Assembly (NCBI GenBank): GCA_023853785.1
Contig: JAJIRX010000166.1
Location: 1-64,000 of the forward strand
Length of the DNA stretch: 64,000 nucleotides
Source: Psilocybe azurescens
Taxonomy: Eukaryota > Basidiomycota > Agaricomycetes > Agaricales > Agrocybaceae
Direction of reading: 5' to 3'
In this document: positions 57,253 through 64,000 of the stretch, one piece after another
How the letters are laid out: every line of letters starts with the position of its first letter
Numbering within the stretch: the stretch's first letter is position 1
Program-made: the position numbers and the translations under genes
The notes under the pieces: model-generated
The model's database searches: none
What the model saw: only the letters and a program-made list of their open reading frames with translations
Told to the model about the DNA's origin: nothing

Positions 57253-60200
57253 CGACTCAGAGTATCTCAGTAGAGGGGTATTCCCTAGCACCCGACGGAG
57301 GTTTCACCTCGGAAGGGGTTAGGAATGCCTTTCTATCCCAAGCCATAAGAGAAGAAAAAGTAGAACTTAGTGATAAAATAAAAGTAGAAACGTACCTGCA
57401 TCAGTTATCTAATTGTGATAAAGTGAGCGATCACCACTTAGGGCGATCGCCTGCTGAAAATAGCGATCCTGCGACCAGGGAAGACCAAGCTGGACCAGCG
57501 GCGACCGTCTTACTGGGTAAGAAATATAAGCCCGTAGCCTTAAAAGTAAAGCCCGTATATACAGAGTTACCGGAGCAGTACAGGATAGTGATAGTGAGGA
57601 ACATTGTGGGCGATCCCTTAAAAGATATGCCTCCTCTAAACCCACACCCTCCTGACTTCGAACCGACTGGGCGATACACGGCAGAAAGGCAAGCGGCGTT
57701 CGACAAGGTTCATAAAGGAGAATTCTTATGGCCTGAAGAGCGAAAACTAGTACATCATATTATGATGCAACAAAATGAGGCGTTCGCCTGGAATGATGAT
57801 GAAAGGGGTCAGTTTCGAGAAGACTTCTTTCCGCCTGTCAGAATTCCTACGGTATAACACAAGCCTTGGGTTTGTAAGAATATCCCAATACCGCCGGGAC
57901 TCTATAATGAAGTCTGTAGGATTATTAAATCTAAACAGGTGTCAGGAGTCTATGAACCATCGAATTCATCCTTTAGATCAAGTAGTTTATGGTTGTAAAG
58001 AAAGATGGGAAAAGTCTTAGGATAGTCCATAGTTTGGAGCCTCTTAATGCAGTAACCATAGCACATTCGGGGGGTTCCTCCAGCGACAGAGGATTTAGCA
58101 GGACATTTTGCAGGGAGAGCATGTGGGGAATGTTTGATTTGTATGTAGGATATGATGAGCGAGCCTTAGAAGAGAGCTCCCGAGACATGACTACCTTCCA
58201 GACACCCTTTGGAGCTATGCGCCTAACTACATTGCCTATGGGATGGACCAACTCTGTACCCATCTTTCATGATGATGTAACTTATATCCTTAGAGAAGAG
58301 ATGCCTGAGTATACCATTCCTTACATTGACGATGTAGGTGTGCGAGGACCGGTCTCTCGATATCAGGATAAGTATGGAACTTATGAGACGATCGCCGAAA
58401 ATCTAGGGATTCGTCGTTTCGTGTGGGAGCATCTGCAAAATGTAAATCTGATAATTCAGCGAATTAAGTACGCAGGAGCGACCTTCTCGTGTACTAAGTC
58501 GTTGCTATGTGCTGAAGAGATAGTAGTAGTGGGACACTTGTGTGGTTTGGATGGGCGAAAACCCACGGAAGAACGGGTTAAAGTGATCATGGACTGGGGA
58601 GACTGTAAAAATGTGTCAGAGGTTCGCGCCTTCTTAGGAACTGCTGGGGTATTAAGATCGTATATCCCCGGTTTTGCAGAGAGGGCTCGACCATTACAAA
58701 AGTTAACCCATCTGAACACACCGTTCCAGTGGGGTCCAGAACAGATTGCTAGCATGCAGCGAGTTAAAGACGGAGTAATGAATGCGCAATGCTTAAGACC
58801 CTTGGACTAAGAAAGCGAGGATCGCATTGCATTAGCAATTGATACTTCCTACATAGCTGTAGGCTACTATATCTACCAAGAGGATAATAAGAACCCTAAG
58901 AAACATTACTTTCGCGAAGTTTGGGTCTATCACACTACACGAGCATGAAGCCAGATACTCTCAACCTAAGAGGGAACTCAACGGCTTAAAAAGAGCTTTA
59001 GAAGCCAATCGCCATTGGCTGATAGGTGTCAGAAATCTTGTGGTAGAAACAGATGCAAAATATATCGGGGTATGCTAATGAATCCTGATGTTATGCCTAA
59101 TGCTACTATAAATAGATGGATAGAAGAGATAGGTCTCTTCCATTTCACTATCAGACATGTTGCTGGAAAACCTTCGGACCAGATGGTTTATCAAGAAGAC
59201 CCTCGCCAGCCGCTTGATGATCCGGAGCCGCCTAGCGAGAGTACGGAAGAAGAACCCTGGGGACCACCTGTGATAGAATTAGCCAACTCTAGCGATCCAC
59301 CTCCTTTACCAGTAGAAGACTTCGTATCGGAAATTGATAAGAGGACTGGATTTGTACTTGAAGAGCTGGGAGATCGTAGAGGGGGATCGCCACCGAGCGA
59401 TCGCCAGCGTCCACCAAAAGCCAAAACCCTCTGAAGGAAAGAGGTCTGCTAAATATATTAGACATTAAGCAAGAGATAGAGCAAGAACCAGAGTTTGACA
59501 GGATAGCTAGAGTTGCTGATAACTTCTTAATAGAGTTGGCGGAAGCGGACGAAATGAGACTAATAGAACAAAAGCAGCTTGAGCTATACCTGCAATCTAA
59601 GGGCGAGGAACTAGGTCCTGAACGAAGGGACTATGTTCAGCAATTAGTATCTACTCTAACATTACCTGATGAGACAGCAATTCTGGCAATGCCTTATCCA
59701 GAAGAGCAGCGATCGCCAAAAGGAAAACAGCAGGATCGCCAATTAGAATGGGCGATCCAGTGGCATAAGGATCACAGCTTCCAACCGAAGGGTTTGGATA
59801 AAAGCATCATATGCAATTTCTACAATGGGTTAGGCGATTCATTATGTTTGAAGGGCGCTTATATCTAAGAAACTCGGGCGCTACCCATAGATTAGTGGTG
59901 TCCAAAGACAAACGACTGCATATGCTTACTGCAGCCCATGACCATGTCGGCCATAGAGGAGTCTATGCAACAACTCAGCTACTGGTACAGCGATTCTGGT
60001 GGCCAGAAATGGAGAAGGATATTAATTGGTTTGTGAAAACTTGTCACTTATGTCAGGAACGACAAAAGACACTGATAAGGATTAAACCGGTTATCACACA
60101 TACTCCTTCAATATTTCAGACCTTACATGCAGACTGTATGGTAATGAGCACTGCATCGAATAATTGTCATCATATAGTGCATGGAAGGGACGCTCTTACA

Positions 60201-61138
60201 TCTTGGATGGAGGGACGACCTTTACGCTCGGAAACGGGTAGGGCTATAGGACAATGGATTTGGGAAGATATCATCTGCAGATGGGCTTGTATAGCGGAAT
60301 TTGTAACAGATAATGGATCACCGTTTGTAGCAGCTGCCAACTGGTTGGCTGAGAAGTATGGCATCGTCAGCATTAAGATCTCTCCGTATAATTCACGAGC
60401 CAATGGTGTGGTAGAACGACCACACTGGGACGTTCGCCAGGTAATATATAAAATGCTAGGAGCCGCTAATGTACACAAGTGGTTCTGGTTCTTCTCATAT
60501 ATTATGTGGGCGGATCGTGTGAATATACGAAGGAGGCTGGGATGTTCGCCATATTTTATGGTCACTGGGGCGAACCCTGTTCTCCCATTAGACGTCAAGG
60601 AAGCGACATGGCTAGTCAAACCTCCTACTGGGGTAATGACCGATGAAGCCTTAATCGCTTTCCGTGCTCAAGCACTAGCGAAACACCAGTTACACGTAGC
60701 CTCGATGCGGACTCGTATAGATAAGCAAAAATATGAAGCCCTATTGTGATATGAACGAGATAATCAGGCAGTAATTAAAGACTATAATTTTGTGCCTGGA
60801 GATCTAGTACTAGTACGCAATTCAGGAGTTGAATCTTCCTTAAATAAGAAGTTAAAGCAAAGATACCTAGGGCCTATGATAGTGATAAGGCGGACTAGGG
60901 AGGCTCGTATGTAGTGGCAGAAATGAATGGAGCGGTTATGCAGAGCAAGGTAGCAGCCTTTAGGGTAGTACCTTACTTTGCTAGGGAGAAGATAGCGATC
61001 CCCGGCTCTGTTAGGGACCTCATTGATATATCTAAGCAAGGTCTAAGAAAAATCATAGACGGCCATGATGACCAGTCCTTGCCTTTCAAAGACATGGCCT
61101 TTGAGCATGCTCCTTTACACTCAGATGAAGACGAGTAA
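57253..61138 (+). pseudogene. Gypsy-2 pol (right copy, inverted)
   Basis: It starts inside pol (EGVRNAFLSQAIREEKVELS) and runs to the integrase tail. The reverse transcriptase is open from 57989 to 58810 with PYIDDVGVRG and the connection domain. RNase H (59015-59170) follows in a shifted frame. Integrase is open from 59811 to 60749 with the same HHCC and DDE residues as the left copy, but is cut off from its N-terminal part by a one-base deletion in a run (AAAA for AAAAA on this strand near 59800). Gag and protease are absent. Shared stops show both arms derive from one already damaged sequence. Confidence 0.8.
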
Positions 61139-62307
61139 AAGTCTTAAAAGCCTGTAATGGCGATCGCCCGAACAAGCGATCGCCAGGACGGCGAAAGACG
61201 TCTTCATTAAAACTCGTACTGGGTAATAAGAGGGAACACCAAACCAATAATAGACTAAGAAGTTTGCTATTGGAAGGTACTCTACCAAAAAGGGGAAAAA
61301 CTGAAAGGACTTCAGAAGGACAGACAATTATTTAGACAGAGCTGAAGTAATCTCGGATAGCTGTTTCATAGCGACTCTACGTTCAACTGCCTTGAAAACA
61401 TATTAGACTCGCAGTCCCGGATACGTGCTTGTAAAAAGAGGATTTGGTGGCGGTTAACTTCGGCATCCTCACTTGCAATAAAAGGGGAAGTGCTGGCTGC
61501 CTCAAAGAATTGAGAGAGCGCCTCCGGGATGACCTTAGTGGACGGATCTGCGAACCAAGAGTTTAGCGGAGGGGATCGCCAAAACAAGAAAAGGGCGATC
61601 GCTAGATGCTTACCTTCGGTAGACAAAATGTCAAACTTGTCGGTTCTAGCACGTTTGGAACCAGTGGCTGCATAGAGGGACGCCTTGAGAAAAGAATGTC
61701 CTTTAGTATCAACTCCAGGGACTTGATCGTAGTCCAGTATAATCACCTCGGGGCGTTTATCACTAGACTTGTAAGAGCCCTAGCTTTATTATCATTCATG
61801 TCAAGTGACCTAATGAAAAGGAGGACATACCTTGCTGGTATCAGCGGCCGATCGCTTACTACGAGACTTCTTAGTAGTGGAACTAATGATCTCGACATCA
61901 TCGCCAACGACCATAGGGGCGGACTGATGCAGAGAATGTTAGGGAATCGCTCGATAGCACAGATAAGCAGCTTACGTCGGAAAATTCCTCCTGAGGATAG
62001 AAAGTAAGCTCAGGGTTGCTACAAGTGGAAGAGACGAACTCCACCTCTCCAGATTTATCAGTAGGGCGAGTCTGGTGAAGACGATTGCCAATCCTTTGAA
62101 TCTGAAGGGCGAGTTGGGCTATAGAGAGAAAAAGCGATCGCTGTAACACTCACAACCGGGGTTTCGTCCTCTGCGGCCTTGGTAGGAGATGCAGCGTTGA
62201 GTTGGGCCTCGCGATCGGCATGAATTCCTTTGCAGATCGCCCCAACAATGTGATACTCGGGAGTATAGCGATACAGTTTGGAATCGAACGAGTGGCAGCT
62301 CTGAAGC
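57253..62307 (-). repeat. Right arm of 5.06-kb inverted repeat
   Basis: Inverse of 49744-54810. The inner junction at 57253 joins protease-pol sequence directly to the truncated Gag of the left copy. Beyond the outer end at 62307 this side continues into further antisense-gene exons, unlike the left side. Confidence 0.93.
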
Positions 62308-62390
62308 CCTTTTCGCAAACCGAAAGCGATCTCACAAGGATCCCCAAGTTGATTAATGATAGCAGCATGGTCCTTCCAGCCCACCTAGTA
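61329..62390 (-). pseudogene. Gypsy-2 antisense gene B (right copy)
   Basis: Same exons as 49741-50725 but with the natural upstream continuation beyond the repeat: GWKDHAAIINQLGDPCEIAF and GLRKGLQSCHSFDSKLYRYT (62310-62382). It ends at the TAA complement near 61329. The opposite-strand pol is 57253-61138. Further 5' exons probably lie up to 63869. No domain recognised. Confidence 0.5.
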
Positions 62391-63570
62391 GAAAGCAAAA
62401 ACAATCAAATACTAGTACAGGTTTAAGGATGTTAAAATCTCATAAGGAACCGTGCCGCTTCATTCAACAACGGATAATTGACAGCTGCGGTTTCAGCAGT
62501 AGGATTGCAGTCCTTAGGAGCATGGTGAAGGGCTCGGAACGTAAAATTCGTAGCATACTACAGATGGCACAAGAGATATAGCAGTTGCTTCTGAAGTGAG
62601 AACAGGCATGATGAAGTGAGGGAGATCGCTTGACAATAGGGCGATCCCTCTTATACTGGAAAAAACCCTCTCGTAGAAAGATCAATGGGAGCGATCGCTC
62701 GACAAGATCTGCAGAAGTAAAAAGACACTGAGCAAGCGCGTGATAGACATTTGCAAATCAGTTCGTATGTAAAACAAGCCTAAAATGACGCAAGAGATTA
62801 AGGATGAAGAAGAACAACTAGATGCAAAGCTTCAAGTAATTGACGGAAATTAAGAGATGACGGAACTAAAATAGAGAATACATAATCACTCAAGAGATGG
62901 AAATTTCAGGAACTGCACACAGCAGGGACGAGATCCGCAAGAATCGAAAGCAAGCTCAGGAAGCAAGCAAGTAATAGAACTGAAAGCAGAGGCTATACAA
63001 AAAACAAGCCTAATACGAAGTGATTAGAAAACTGATGCAGCTAATTTCACGAAACTACGGGCGGAAATGGTCCGAATTTCCTCTATATTTCCAGGATGGA
63101 AAGCAACGGAACGGTGACGAAGAGGAGCACTATAACGCTTAAAGATGGCTGAATACTCCAAATGACGGCACTCCAAAGTCAATAGGAAGTGGCGGATAGG
63201 AAAAATGGTTCTCAGAGCGCTGTAGTATTCGGTACCGTCGGTAAAAAGCCCGGATCAGCTGAAAAAGGCTCCATCAGTTGCTAAACCCATCTAGTAAAAG
63301 TGATTAGCGCTTACACGGGATGGGTAAGGATCACTGTTGGGGGGAAACCTTGGCACCGTCGGGTCCGACATGAGAGTGAAAAACTGATGGAACTGGGCTC
63401 CCCAAGCAATGGGTGCTGCGCACACGGAACCAGTGATACGCAGCAGTCTGAAACGCTTGACCGGGAGTATTGCCCAAAGTGAATGTCACCACGAGGAATT
63501 GCCAACTAAGAAATCATGAGTCTAGCCAACATTAACTTCTGATGACTGTTTCTACGCACCAAGAGATGAG
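62391..63570. other. Probable introns/exons of antisense gene B, unresolved
   Basis: Short minus-strand stretches (62464-62685, 63311-63505) may be exons but show no motif. GATCGC words occur at 62624-62646 and 62691. Confidence 0.3.
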
Positions 63571-63869
63571 TCAGTTGGATGAGCTCTGCCAAAGGGGACG
63601 ACCGGAACTAGGTTGTTCTTTCTGTTTCGGGTAGAACGCCCGCTTGAATTTCTGGTGAGCAGCGTTGAGGTCGTACAACAAATTGTGATAAGCAACGGGA
63701 TCGCTCGTAGGGTTCATAATTTCGGGAACATGGTAAAATAGCGCCTTGATCTCGGGGGCTAGGTCTTCATATTCGTCGGCGACAGCATAACGAAAATCAA
63801 GGTCCTCATAGAAGACCTGGCTGGGGGAATTTGAACAGGCACGTAGAGATTAGGCAAAGGATTAGACAT
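63571..63869 (-). pseudogene. First exon of a Gypsy-2 antisense gene (right copy)
   Basis: ATG at 63869 (minus strand) gives MSNPLPNLYVPVQIPP and, after a one-base shift at a C-run (near 63820), VFYEDLDFRYAVADEYEDLA, PEIKALFYHVPEIMNPTSDP and VAYHNLLYDLNAAHQKF, ending at TGA 63571. The long continuous reading across the single shift supports real coding sequence. It is probably the N-terminal exon of the gene whose 3' exons are 61329-62390. No family recognised. Confidence 0.45.
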
Positions 63870-64000
63870 TGGTCTATACAAGACAGATAGGCTATCTAAA
63901 GCTACTTATGTGTTTAGTCAATCCGGCCAAGACGAGTGTGAGAATCGTGGATCGCTGAGGGAGATCCCCTTCGAGCGATCGCCTTGCGGTTGGACTTCCA

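Larger units (their letters stand above)
46850..63982. repeat. GCGATCGC octamer cluster with hairpin pairs
   Basis: By eye the octamer starts at 46850, 47351, 48076, 48109, 48990, 49910, 50450, 50872, 50888, 52343, 52656, 54616, 56597, 56801, 57443, 59397, 59709, 61160, 61176, 61595, 62134, 62691 and 63975. None was seen before 46.8 kb. Seven pairs mirror each other across the inverted repeat. Many sit near a GGCGATC or GATCGCC word in inverted order, for example 50452-50478, 52302-52325 and 62624-62646. They fall in exons, introns and the LTR alike. Confidence 0.85.

Noticed and set aside
46850..63982. Cyanobacterial origin or contamination because of the HIP1-like octamer
   Set aside because: The octamers lie within Ty3/Gypsy pol, an LTR and intron-bearing genes that belong to a fungal element. 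No bacterial genes are present.

Overview
The window is a repeat-rich stretch of a filamentous fungal genome, most likely an agaricomycete basidiomycete. Evidence: GT-AG introns of about 40-80 bases, decayed eukaryotic housekeeping genes (proteasome lid subunits, a C2/EF-hand phosphatidylserine decarboxylase, an SLMAP/Far-type FHA protein, a MEF2/RLM1-type MADS-box gene), a CxC5-CxC6-KDZ transposon protein, a Plavaka-like transposase tail and Ty3/Gypsy elements. There is no sign of bacterial gene organisation, rRNA, a canonical tRNA or CRISPR.

Layout. 0-7 kb: divergent relics of RPN6 (-) and RPN7 (+), then an HNH-nuclease-like gene (-) that looks the most intact of the cellular genes. 7.25-11.1 kb: a KDZ-type DNA transposon relic with a broken CxC5-CxC6-transposase gene and an array of subterminal repeats, lying against a PSD2 relic (11.1-14.05 kb, -) that has lost its catalytic domain. 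14.5-17.6 kb: a frameshifted CxxC zinc-finger gene (+). 17.6-20.1 and 22.1-23.1 kb: two non-autonomous terminal-inverted-repeat elements with 8-base target duplications, ends resembling the KDZ element, and a tRNA-like module at the same offset in each. 24.6-30.5 kb: exon-sized remnants of an FHA protein, a coiled-coil protein and a second PSD2 fragment.

32.38-41.35 kb is a complete, young Ty3/Gypsy element (Gypsy-1, coding on -) with 763/764-base LTRs about 1% apart and a 4-base target duplication. It sits beside a third PSD2 relic (41.4-43.2 kb, +). A MADS-box relic and a Plavaka tail follow. From 46.2 kb to the end is a second Gypsy family (Gypsy-2) in two opposed copies, forming a 5.06-kb near-perfect inverted repeat (49744-54810 / 57253-62307) around a 2.4-kb spacer. 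Both Gypsy families carry genes on the strand opposite to pol, between pol and the 3' LTR.

The least explained signal is a strong local excess of the octamer GCGATCGC: 23 by-eye occurrences, all between 46.8 and 64.0 kb. It often occurs in short inverted pairs that would form small hairpins.

Caveat: the two arms of the inverted repeat differ partly in homopolymer length, which suggests some frameshifts in this window are consensus errors. 'Relic' calls therefore mean 'not readable as given', not proof of loss in the organism.
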